64,000 bases of DNA. Origin: Kitasatospora cinereorecta (GTDB lineage Bacteria > Actinomycetota > Actinomycetes > Streptomycetales > Streptomycetaceae). The number at the start of each line of letters is the position of its first letter. Positions within the stretch are counted from its first letter, which is position 1. The stretch is from assembly GCF_024172095.1 (NCBI RefSeq), contig NZ_JAMZDX010000002.1:620001-684000 (forward strand), given 5' to 3'. Positions 25,531 through 34,039 of the stretch are shown here, one piece after another. Under the pieces are notes generated by a model, which did not search any database, was not told where the DNA came from, and was given only the letters and a program-made list of their open reading frames with translations. A program made the position numbers and the translations under genes.

Positions 25531-27558
25531 TCAGGAGGCGCGTTCGTACTGGCCGGCCAGGTTGGCGGGCATCGGGGAGTGGCGGACGTAGCTGCGGGTG
25601 AACTCGCCGGTGCCGTGGGAGAGGGAGCGCAGCTCGACGGGGTAGCGGGTGAGTTCGAGCTCGGGGACCTCGGCCCGGACCAGGCTCATGCCGGGCCCGC
25701 CGTTCTCGGTGCCGAGGACGTGGCCGCGGCGCGAGGAGAGGTCGTTGAGGACGGCGCCCTGGTACTCGTCGGGCAGCAGGATCCGCACCTCGTCGACCGG
25801 TTCCAGGAGTTGGACCTTGACCTGGGAGGCGGCCTCCCGCAGGGCGAGCGCGCCGGCGGTCTGGAAGGCGGCGTCGGAGGAGTCCACCGAGTGCGCCTTG
25901 CCGTCGGTAAGGGTGACCCGGACGTCGACCATCGGGTGGCCGTGGATGCCGTGCAGGAGCTGGGCGCGGACGCCCTTCTCCACCGAGGGGATGAAGTTGC
26001 GCGGCACCGAGCCGCCGACCACCTTGTCGACGAACTCGAAGCCGCCGCCGGGCAGCGGCTCCACGGTGAGGTCGCAGATCGCGTACTGCCCGTGGCCGCC
26101 GGACTGCTTGACGTGCCGTCCGTGCCCGCTGGCGGCGGAGCCGAAGGTCTCGCGCAGGGCGACCTCGTACGGGACGGAGTCGACGTGCACGCCGTAGCGG
26201 GTGCGCAGCCGGTCGAGGAGGACGCCGAGGTGGGCCTCGCCGGTGCACCAGAGGACGAGTTGGTGGGTGTCGGGGTTCTGCTCGACGCGCAGGGTCGGGT
26301 CCTGGGCGGCGAGCCTGGCCAGGGCCTGGGAGAGCTTGTCCTCGTCGGCCTTGGAGTGGGCCTCGACGGCGCAGGGCAGCAGGGCCTCGGGCAGCGGCCA
26401 GGGCGGGATCAGCGCGCCGTCGGTGGTGAGGGTGTCCCCGGTGCGGGCGCCGGTCAGCTTGGCGACCGAGACCAGGTCGCCGGGCAGGGCCAGCGGCATC
26501 GGGCGCTGCTGGCGGCCGAAGGGGGAGCTGAGCGCGGTGATCCGCTCGTCGGGGCGGTCGGCGAGGTGGACGGTGGTGTCGGGGCGCAGGGTGCCGGAGA
26601 AGATCCGCAGCAGGCTGAGCCGGCCGACGTACGGGTCCTCGCCGGTGTGCACGACCTGGGCGGCCAGGGTGGCGTCGGGGTCGCAGGCGGGCAGGTCGTC
26701 GGTGCGGTCGAGCGGGGAGGGGAAGGCGGCGGCGATCAGGTCGAGGAGTTCCTCGCAGCCGCCCGCCTCGGGGGCCGGGGAGACCGCCAGGACCGGGTGC
26801 AGGGTGCCCTGGACGACCTCGCGGTGGACGGCCTCGGTGAGGGCGCCGGTGTCCAGCTCCTCGCCGTTGAGGTAGCGCTCGAGCAGGGTGTCGTCCTCGC
26901 CGGCGATGGCCTCGGCGAGGCGGGCGCGGGCGTCGGCGAGGTCGCCGGGGTCCTCGGGGGAGCCGTAGTGGCGGCCGGTGAGCAGGTCGATCGAGCCGTG
27001 CAGGTGGCCCTCGCGCAGGTCCCAGTGGTGCAGCGGCAGGACGGTGTCGGGATGGCCGTCGCCGAAGGCGTCCTGGAGGGTGAGCAGTACCTCGTCCAGC
27101 TGGACGCGGGCGGTGTTGAGGTGGGTGAGCACGACGGCCCGGGGGATGCCGGCGGCGGCGCACTCGCGCCACAGGGCGAGCACCGGGCGGCTGACCTCGT
27201 CGGGGGCCGAGTGCACGAAGAGGACGGCCTCGGCGGCCCGCAGTCCGGCGTGGAGTTCGCCGCCGAAGTCGGCGTAGCCGGGGGCGTCCAGCAGGTTGAT
27301 CTTGACGTCCTGCCAGGCCAGGGGGAGGAGCGAGAGCTGGACGGAGCGCTGCTGCTGGTGCTCGATCTCCTCGTGGTCGGAGACCGTGGTGCCCTCGGGG
27401 ACGCTGCCGGCCCGGGTGAGGGCGCCGGCGGTCAGGGCGAGGGCCTCGGCGAGGGTGGTCTTCCCGGCTCCGCTGGCACCGACCAGGACCACGTTGCGGA
27501 GCCGGTCAGGTCGTTCGACGGTCGGTGCGGGGGTGTGGGTTGCTGCCCGGTCCGGCAT
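25531..27558 (-). CDS. EF-G2-like translational GTPase (copy 1)
   Basis: 675 residues, the EF-G domain set: GTPase domain, domain II (~300-385), domains III-V including GHGQYAICDLTVEPLPGGGFEFVDKVVGGSVPRNF. The P-loop is GASGAGKTT (27-35) and G3 is DAPGYADF (91-98). The G4 position reads THLN (145-148) instead of NKxD, so guanine recognition may be altered. EF-G2-like paralogues occur widely in actinobacteria beside the true EF-G and their role is unsettled; they may bind the ribosome without normal translocation. ATG 27558 follows GGAGGCC. It is divergent from pgsA. Confidence 0.87.
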   Translation of the reverse strand: MPDRAATHTPAPTVERPDRLRNVVLVGASGAGKTTLAEALALTAGALTRAGSVPEGTTVSDHEEIEHQQQRSVQLSLLPLAWQDVKINLLDAPGYADFGGELHAGLRAAEAVLFVHSAPDEVSRPVLALWRECAAAGIPRAVVLTHLNTARVQLDEVLLTLQDAFGDGHPDTVLPLHHWDLREGHLHGSIDLLTGRHYGSPEDPGDLADARARLAEAIAGEDDTLLERYLNGEELDTGALTEAVHREVVQGTLHPVLAVSPAPEAGGCEELLDLIAAAFPSPLDRTDDLPACDPDATLAAQVVHTGEDPYVGRLSLLRIFSGTLRPDTTVHLADRPDERITALSSPFGRQQRPMPLALPGDLVSVAKLTGARTGDTLTTDGALIPPWPLPEALLPCAVEAHSKADEDKLSQALARLAAQDPTLRVEQNPDTHQLVLWCTGEAHLGVLLDRLRTRYGVHVDSVPYEVALRETFGSAASGHGRHVKQSGGHGQYAICDLTVEPLPGGGFEFVDKVVGGSVPRNFIPSVEKGVRAQLLHGIHGHPMVDVRVTLTDGKAHSVDSSDAAFQTAGALALREAASQVKVQLLEPVDEVRILLPDEYQGAVLNDLSSRRGHVLGTENGGPGMSLVRAEVPELELTRYPVELRSLSHGTGEFTRSYVRHSPMPANLAGQYERAS

Positions 27559-27676
27559 GGCTGGCCTCCTGCCGTTGACTGCCGTGGACGCGCGGTGGGA
27601 GCCGTGAGCGCCGCGCGACGTCGGGGACCGGTGCGGCTCGGGGGCGTGGGGCGGCAGAGCTCACGATCAGCGTGGA

Positions 27677-27682
27677 TACCAT
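27677..27682 (+). promoter_or_regulatory. Possible -10 box of the pgsA operon
   Basis: TACCAT about 90 bases before ATG 27773, inside the divergent gap with the EF-G2 gene. Same hexamer as before thrS and relA. Copy 3 equivalent: 47518-47523. Confidence 0.3.
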
Positions 27683-27772
27683 TGTCCAGCCGGGCGGGCC
27701 GATCCGCTCGGCCGCCCGCCGGCCGCCCGGGCCCGGGTGGAGACCGGTGAGATCGGAGCGGACCGGAAGGCC

Positions 27773-28438
27773 ATGCTCAACAAGTACGCGCGTGCCTTCT
27801 TCACACGTGTCCTGACGCCGTTCGCCGCGCTGCTGCTGCGCTGGGGCGTGAGCCCCGACGCGGTGACGCTGATCGGCACGGCCGGATCGGTGGCCGGTGC
27901 GCTGGTGTTCTTCCCCCGGGGTGAGTTCTTCTGGGGCACCATCACCATCACCCTGTTCATCTTCTCCGACCTGGTCGATGGCAACATGGCCCGCCAGGCC
28001 GGGCGGTCCAGCAAGTGGGGCGCGTTCCTGGACTCCACCCTGGACCGGGTCGCGGACGCGGCCATCTTCGGCGGCCTCGCGATGTGGTACGCCGGTAAGG
28101 GAGACAACGACCTGCTCTGCGCGGTCGCGCTGTTCTGCCTGGCCAGCGGCCAGGTGGTGTCGTACACCAAGGCCCGGGGCGAGAGCCTGGGCTTCCCGGT
28201 GGACGTGTCGGGCCTGGTGGAGCGGGCCGAGCGGCTGGTGATCAGCCTGGTCGCGGCCGGTGTGGCGGGCCTGCACGAGTTCGGCCTGCCCTATGTGGAG
28301 TGGCTGCTGCCGTTCGCCCTCTGGGTGGTCGCGGCGGGCAGCCTGGTGACGGTGGCGCAGCGGATGCTCACCGTCCGCAGGGAGGCCTTCGAGCTCGAGG
28401 GCGCGGGGGCCGGAGTCGAGGGGGCGGAGAAGTCGTGA
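27773..28438 (+). CDS. pgsA: Phosphatidylinositol-phosphate synthase, CDP-alcohol phosphotransferase (copy 1)
   Basis: 221 residues with several membrane helices. The CDP-alcohol phosphotransferase motif is complete: Asp66, Asp69-Gly70, Ala73-Arg74, Asp87 and Asp91. It transfers the phosphatidyl group from CDP-diacylglycerol to an alcohol. By its position before an acyltransferase and pimA, as in mycobacteria, the acceptor is probably inositol 1-phosphate. ATG 27773 has GGAAGG five bases upstream; GTG 27737 is a weaker alternative. The stop overlaps the next gene's GTG (GTGA). Confidence 0.9.
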   Translation: MLNKYARAFFTRVLTPFAALLLRWGVSPDAVTLIGTAGSVAGALVFFPRGEFFWGTITITLFIFSDLVDGNMARQAGRSSKWGAFLDSTLDRVADAAIFGGLAMWYAGKGDNDLLCAVALFCLASGQVVSYTKARGESLGFPVDVSGLVERAERLVISLVAAGVAGLHEFGLPYVEWLLPFALWVVAAGSLVTVAQRMLTVRREAFELEGAGAGVEGAEKS

Positions 28439-29340
28439 AGGAACGGTTGGTCGACGGCGCGTACGCGGCGGGCTGGGCGGGGCTGCGGCACCTGCCGGAG
28501 CCGGTGGCCCGCGGACTGTTCAACCTGATCGCGGACATCGCCTGGCGCCGCGAGGGCAAGGGCGTGCGCCAGCTGGAGGCCAACCTGGCCCGGGTCCACC
28601 CGGACGCGGACGCCGCGCGGCTGCGCGAGCTGTCCCGGGCCGGCATGCGCTCCTACCTGCGGTACTGGATGGAGTCCTTCCGGCTGCCCACCTGGAGCCT
28701 GGACCGGATCGCCGCCGCCATGCCGGTCAAGGGCCTGGAGCCGCTGCACGAGGCGATGGCGGCCGGCCGCGGCGCGATCCTGGCCCTGCCGCACATGGGC
28801 AACTGGGACCTGGCCGGCGCCTGGATCGCCTCGGCCGGCGGCTACCCGTTCACCACCGTCGCCGAGCGGCTCAAGCCCGAGTCGCTGTTCGACCGCTTCG
28901 TGGCGTACCGCGAGGGCCTGGGCATGGAGGTGCTGGCCCTGACCGGCTCGGACATCTCGGTGGTCGGCACCCTGGCCCGCCGGCTGCGCGAGGGCAAGCT
29001 GGTCTGCCTGGTCGGCGACCGCGACCTGTCCGAGCAGGGCGTGCCGGTCGACTTCTTCGGCGAGCAGACCCGGATGCCGGCCGGCCCGGCCGCGCTGGCC
29101 GTCCGTACCGGTGCCGCGCTGTTCCCGGTGACGCTCTGGTACGACGGCCCGGTGATGCACGCCGAGGTGCACCCGGAGGTCGCGCCGCCCACCGGGGACG
29201 ACAAGAGCGAGCAGGCCGCCGCCATGACCCAGGCGATGGCCGACGTCTGGGCGGAGGGCATCCGCGAGCACTCGGTCGACTGGCACATGCTGCAGAAGCT
29301 GTGGCTGTCCGACCTGACGCCGAGGGGGCCGCAGCAGTGA
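28435..29340 (+). CDS. PIM acyltransferase, LpxL/HtrB-like (copy 1)
   Basis: 301 residues. LPHMGNWDLAG carries the HX4D catalytic pair (His120, Asp125) of lauroyl/myristoyl acyltransferases, followed by GDRDLSEQGVPVDFFG. By homology to the mycobacterial gene between pgsA and pimA, it acylates phosphatidylinositol mannoside at the mannose. GTG 28435 overlaps the pgsA stop by four bases, and its own stop overlaps the pimA GTG in the same way, so the three genes are translationally coupled. Confidence 0.88.
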   Translation: MKERLVDGAYAAGWAGLRHLPEPVARGLFNLIADIAWRREGKGVRQLEANLARVHPDADAARLRELSRAGMRSYLRYWMESFRLPTWSLDRIAAAMPVKGLEPLHEAMAAGRGAILALPHMGNWDLAGAWIASAGGYPFTTVAERLKPESLFDRFVAYREGLGMEVLALTGSDISVVGTLARRLREGKLVCLVGDRDLSEQGVPVDFFGEQTRMPAGPAALAVRTGAALFPVTLWYDGPVMHAEVHPEVAPPTGDDKSEQAAAMTQAMADVWAEGIREHSVDWHMLQKLWLSDLTPRGPQQ

Positions 29341-30515
29341 AGATCGGCATCGTCTGCCCGTACGACTGGGACGTCCCCGGCGGCGTGCAGTTCCACATCC
29401 GGGATCTCGCCGAGCACCTGATCAAGCTCGGCCACGAGGTCTCCGTGCTCGCCCCGGCCGAGGACGACGACGCGCTGCCGCCGTACGTGGTGTCGGCCGG
29501 CCGCGCGGTGGCCGTCCCGTACAACGGCTCGGTGGCGCGGCTGAGCTTCGGCATCCTGTCCGCCGCCCGGGTGCGGCGCTGGCTGCACGAGGGCCGGTTC
29601 GACATCCTGCACGTCCACGAGCCGGCGTCGCCGAGCCTGTCGATGCTGGCCGCCTGGTCCGCCACCGGGCCGATGGTGGGCACCTTCCACACCTCCAACC
29701 CGCGCTCCCGCGCGATGATCGCCGCCTCGCCGATCCTCCAGCCCAGCCTGGAGAAGATGAGCGCCCGGATCGCGGTCAGCGAGTACGCCCGCCGGACCCT
29801 GGTCGAGCACCTCGGCGGCGACGCGGTGGTCATCCCCAACGGCGTCGACGTCCGCTTCTTCGCCGACGCCGAGCCCGAACCGCGCTGGCAGGGCGGCGCC
29901 CTGGACGGTGGCGCCGGGACGATCGGCTTCATCGGCCGGATCAACGAGCCCCGCAAGGGACTGCCGACCCTGCTCGCCGCGCTGCCGCGGATCCTGGCCG
30001 AGCGGCCGGGCGTGCGGCTGCTGGTTGCCGGCAAGGGCGACGAGGAGGAGGCGGTGGCCGGCCTCGCGCCGGAGGTCCGGGCCCAGGTGGAGTTCCTCGG
30101 CATGGTCTCCGACCGGGAGAAGGCCAGCCTGCTGCGCAGCGTCGACCTGTACGTGGCGCCCAACACCGGTGGCGAGAGCTTCGGCATCATCCTGGTCGAG
30201 GCCATGTCGGCGGGTGCGCCGGTGCTGGCCAGCGACCTGGACGCGTTCCGGCAGGTGCTGGACGGGGGATCGGCCGGCGAGCTGTTCCCGGTCGAGGACG
30301 CGGACGCGCTGGCCGACGCGGCGGTGAAGCTGCTGGGCAATCCGCAGCGGCTGCAGGAGCTGCGGGAGGCGGCCTCGCGGCACGTCCGTCGCTTCGACTG
30401 GGAGACGGTCGGGGCCGAGGTGCTCTCCGTCTACGAGACGGTCACCGACGGCCGCCCGCCGGTCGCCGACGTCGAGCCCACCGGCTGGCGCGGACGGCTC
30501 GGCCTCGGCGGCTGA
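29337..30515 (+). CDS. pimA: Phosphatidylinositol alpha-mannosyltransferase PimA (copy 1)
   Basis: 392 residues, GT4-type glycosyltransferase. N-terminal Rossmann domain begins KIGIVCPYDWDVPGGVQ; the C-terminal domain has GFIGRINEPRKGL and the sugar-nucleotide motif GGESFGIILVEAMSAG. It transfers the first mannose from GDP-mannose to phosphatidylinositol at the inner membrane face. GTG 29337 overlaps the upstream stop. A terminator overlaps its own stop codon. The GH16-like gene converges from the right, only 27 bases away. Confidence 0.92.
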   Translation: MKIGIVCPYDWDVPGGVQFHIRDLAEHLIKLGHEVSVLAPAEDDDALPPYVVSAGRAVAVPYNGSVARLSFGILSAARVRRWLHEGRFDILHVHEPASPSLSMLAAWSATGPMVGTFHTSNPRSRAMIAASPILQPSLEKMSARIAVSEYARRTLVEHLGGDAVVIPNGVDVRFFADAEPEPRWQGGALDGGAGTIGFIGRINEPRKGLPTLLAALPRILAERPGVRLLVAGKGDEEEAVAGLAPEVRAQVEFLGMVSDREKASLLRSVDLYVAPNTGGESFGIILVEAMSAGAPVLASDLDAFRQVLDGGSAGELFPVEDADALADAAVKLLGNPQRLQELREAASRHVRRFDWETVGAEVLSVYETVTDGRPPVADVEPTGWRGRLGLGG

Positions 30516-30539
30516 GGGTCCGTCGTCCGGCGGACCCTC
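30514..30539. terminator. Terminator between pimA and GH16
   Basis: A 9-bp stem (30514-30522 with 30531-30539) that overlaps the pimA stop codon, between converging genes. Copy 3 equivalent: 50355-50380; inverted copy: 31032-31057. Confidence 0.65.
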
Positions 30540-30542
30540 GCG

Positions 30543-30785
30543 TCACCGCTGCGGCCGCTCGATCATGATCAGGTCGCACTCCATGGTGACCGGGTCGCCG
30601 CTGGCGGGCGGCCGGTGGAAGCTGCCGTCGCTGATCGACAGGTTGAGGATCGGGTACGCGGCGAAGTCCGGTCCCACCCCGGTGTGGTCGGAGTACGCGG
30701 CGGTCAGCCGGTCCAGGTCGGGGCCGGCGTACCAGGTGGTGTTGTCGGCGCCGAACCGGGCGCCGATGTAGATCCAGCGGTCGGC
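30543..30785 (-). pseudogene. GH16-like gene, 3' fragment (copy 1)
   Basis: The last ~80 codons of the hydrolase that is complete at 50384-51163. It is cut at the fold-back point 30785/30786. Reading on into the palindrome gives a nonsense 137-residue frame on each strand, which should not be annotated. Confidence 0.9.
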
Positions 30786-30794
30786 GCCGACCGC
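30777..30794. other. Fold-back junction 1 (head-to-head)
   Basis: The centre of symmetry is 30785.5. The 18-base palindrome GCGGTCGGCGCCGACCGC sits here, and it also occurs in the intact GH16 gene at 50618-50635, where the sequence continues normally. Thus the natural palindrome is where the sequence turns back on itself. Confidence 0.9.
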
Positions 30795-31028
30795 TGGATC
30801 TACATCGGCGCCCGGTTCGGCGCCGACAACACCACCTGGTACGCCGGCCCCGACCTGGACCGGCTGACCGCCGCGTACTCCGACCACACCGGGGTGGGAC
30901 CGGACTTCGCCGCGTACCCGATCCTCAACCTGTCGATCAGCGACGGCAGCTTCCACCGGCCGCCCGCCAGCGGCGACCCGGTCACCATGGAGTGCGACCT
31001 GATCATGATCGAGCGGCCGCAGCGGTGA
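30786..31028 (+). pseudogene. GH16-like gene, 3' fragment (copy 2)
   Basis: Mirror image of 30543-30785, without visible differences. Confidence 0.88.
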
Positions 31029-31055
31029 CGCGAGGGTCCGCCGGACGACGGACCC

Positions 31056-32245
31056 TCAGCCGCCGAGGCCGAGCCGTCCGCGCCAGCCGGTGGGCTCGAC
31101 GTCGGCGACCGGCGGGCGGCCGTCGGTGACCGTCTCGTAGACGGAGAGCACCTCGGCCCCGACCGTCTCCCAGTCGAAGCGACGGACGTGCCGCGAGGCC
31201 GCCTCCCGCAGCTCCTGCAGCCGCTGCGGATTGCCCAGCAGCTTCACCGCCGCGTCGGCCAGCGCGTCCGCGTCCTCGACCGGGAACAGCTCGCCGGCCG
31301 ATCCCCCGTCCAGCACCTGCCGGAACGCGTCCAGGTCGCTGGCCAGCACCGGCGCACCCGCCGACATGGCCTCGACCAGGATGATGCCGAAGCTCTCGCC
31401 ACCGGTGTTGGGCGCCACGTACAGGTCGACGCTGCGCAGCAGGCTGGCCTTCTCCCGGTCGGAGACCATGCCGAGGAACTCCACCTGGGCCCGGACCTCC
31501 GGCGCGAGGCCGGCCACCGCCTCCTCTCTCGTCGCCCTTGCCGGCAACCAGCAGCCGCACGCCGGCCGCTCGGCCAGGATCCAGGCGGCAGCGCGGCGAG
31601 CAGGGTCGGCAGTCCCTTGCGGGGCTCGTTGATCCGGCCGATGAAGCCGATCGGTCTCCGGCGCCACCGTCCAGGGCGCCGCCCTGCCAGCGCGGTTTCG
31701 GGCTCGGCGTCGGCGAAGAAGCGGACGTCGACGGCCGTTGGGGATGACCCACCGCGTCGCCGCCGAGGTGCTCGACCAGGGTCCGGCGGGCGTACTCGCT
31801 GACCGCGATCCGGGCGCTCATCTTCTCCAGGCTGGGCTGGAGGATCGGCGAGGCGGCGATCATCGCGCGGGAGCGCGGGTTGGAGGTGTGGAAGGTGCCC
31901 ACCATCGGCCCCGGTGGCGGACCAGGCGGCCAGAATCGACAGGCTCGGCGACGCCGGCTCGTGGACGTGCAGGATGTCGAACCGGCCCTCGTGCAGCCAG
32001 CGCCGCACCCGGGCGGCGGACAGGATGCCGAAGCTCAGCCGCGCCAACCGAGCCGTTGTACGGGACGGCCACCGCGCGGCCGGCCGACACCACGTACGGC
32101 GGCAGCGCGTCGTCGTGCCTCGGCCGGGGCGAGCACGGAGACCTCGTGGCCGAGCTTGATCAGGTGCTCGGCGAGAATCCCGGATGTGGAACTGCACGCC
32201 GCCGGGGACGTCCCAGTCGTACGGGCAGACGATGCCGATCTTCAC
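31056..32245 (-). pseudogene. pimA: pimA, inverted copy, frameshifted
   Basis: Matches 29337-30515. The C-terminal ~130 residues read intact; the rest is broken by several indels (for example an extra T in the GGCGACGAGGAGG region near 31528, and gains and losses near 31561-31590) and at least one substitution near 31934. Confidence 0.9.
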
Positions 32246-33160
32246 TGCTGCGGCCCCCTTCGGCGTCAGGTCGGACAGCCACAGCTTCTCGGCAGCATGT
32301 GCCAGTCGACCGAGTGCTCGCGGATGCCCTCCGCCCAGGACGTCGGCCATCGCCTGGGTCATGGCGTGCGGCCTGCTCGCTCTTGTCGTCCCCGGTGGGC
32401 GGCGCGTACCTCCGGGTGCACCTCGGCGTGCATCACCGGGCCGTCGTACCAGAGCGTCACCGGGAACAGCGCGGCACCGGTACGGGACGGCCAGCCAGCG
32501 GCCGGGCCCGGCCGGCATCCGGGTCTGCTCGCCGAAGAGAGTCGACCGGCACGCCCTGCTCGGACAGGTCGCGGTCGCGACCAGGCAGACCAGCTTGCCC
32601 TCGCGCAGCCGGCGGCCAGGGTGCCGACCACCGAGATGTCCGAGCCGGTCAGGGCCAGCACCTCCATGCCCAGGCCCTCGCGGTACGCCACGAAGCGGTC
32701 GAACAGCGACTCGGGCTTGAGCCGCTCGGCGACGGTGGTAACGGGTAGCCGCCGGCCGAGGCGATCCAGGCGCCGGCCAGGTCCCAGTTGCCCATGTGCG
32801 GCAGGGCCAGGATCGCGCCGCGGCCGGCCGCCATCGCCTCGTGCAGCGGCTCCAGGCCCTTGACCGCGCATGGCGGCGGCGATCCGGTCCAGGCTCCAGG
32901 TGGGCAGCCGGAAGGACTCCATCCAGTACCGCAGGTAGGAGCGCATGCCGGCCCGGGACAGCTCGCGCAGCCGCGCGGCGTCCGCGTCCGGGTGGACCCG
33001 GGCCAGGTTGGCCTCCAGCTGGCGCACGCCCTTGCCCTCAGCGGGCGCCAGGCGATGTCCGCGATCAGGTTGAACAGTCCGCGGGCCACCGGCTCCGGCA
33101 GGTGCCGCAGCCCCCGCCCAGCCCCGCCGCGTACGCGCCGTCGACCAACCGTTCCTTCAC
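32242..33160 (-). pseudogene. PIM acyltransferase, inverted copy, frameshifted
   Basis: Matches 28435-29340 with numerous single-base indels, including one beside ATGCCGGTC near 32871 and others around 32350, 32540 and 32610. No full-length frame remains. Confidence 0.9.
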
Positions 33161-33824
33161 GACTTCTCCGCCCCCTCGACTCCGGCCCCCGCGCCCTCGA
33201 GCTCGAAGGCCTCCCTGCGGACGGTGAGCATCCGCTGCGCCACCGTCACCAGGCTGCCCGCCGCGACCACCCAGAGGGCGAACGGCAGCAGCCACTCCAC
33301 ATAGGGCAGGCCGAACTCGTGCAGGCCCGCCACACCGGCCGCGACCAGGCTGAATCACCAGCCGCTCGGCCCGCTCCACCAGGCCCGACACGTCCACCGG
33401 GAAGCCAGGCTCTCGCCCCGGGCCTTGGTGTACGACGACCACCTGGCCGCTGGCCAGGCAGAACAGCGCGACCGCGCAGAGCAGGTCGTTGTCTCCCTTA
33501 CCGGCGTACCACATCGCGAGGCCGCCGAAGATGGCCGCGTCCGCGACCCGTCCAGGGTGGAGTCCAGGAACGCGCCCCACTTGCTGGACCGCCACGGCCT
33601 GGCGGGCCATGTTGCCATCGACCAGGTCGGAGAAGATGAACAGGGTGATGGTGATGGTGCCCCAGAAGAACTCACCCCGGGGGAAGAACACCAGCCGACA
33701 CGGCCACCGATCCGGCCGTGCCGATCAGCGTCACCGCGTCGGGGCTCACGCCCCAGCGCAGCAGCAGCGCGGCGAACGGCGTCAGGACACGTGTGAAGAA
33801 GGCACGCGCGTACTTGTTGAGCAT
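33157..33824 (-). pseudogene. pgsA: pgsA, inverted copy, frameshifted
   Basis: Matches 27773-28438; indels near 33353, 33430, 33550, 33590 and 33693 break the frame. The aspartate motif region is disrupted. Confidence 0.9.
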
Positions 33825-34039
33825 GGCCTTCCGGTCCGCTCCGATCTCACCGGTCTCCACCCGGGCCCGGGCGGCCGGCGGGCGGCCGAGCGGATCGCCC
33901 GCCCGGCTGGACAATGGTATCCACGCTGATCGTGAGCTCTGCCGCCCCACGCCCCCGAGCCGCACCGGTCCCCGACGTCGCGCGGCGCTCACGGCTCCCA
34001 CCCGCGCGTCCACGGCAGTCAACGGCAGGAGGGCCAGCC

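Larger units (their letters stand above)
20887..30785 (+). repeat. Triplicated segment, copy 1 (direct)
   Basis: About 9.9 kb from codon ~105 of thrS to the last ~80 codons of the GH16 gene. From 21390 to 30785 it equals 41231-50626 at a constant offset of 19,841 bases. Its genes are intact. Confidence 0.97.

Noticed and set aside
23233..27750. Open frame of about 1500 codons on the plus strand, repeated at 43074-47591
   Set aside because: It lies opposite the unknown membrane-protein and EF-G2 genes and overlaps the DCC gene in another frame; its composition (His, Gln, Arg, Val, Gly runs) is typical of antisense frames in very GC-rich DNA.
30543..31028. Identical 137-residue proteins encoded on both strands around 30785
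   Set aside because: They are the two sides of the fold-back palindrome; each reads the end of the GH16 gene and then its own reverse complement.
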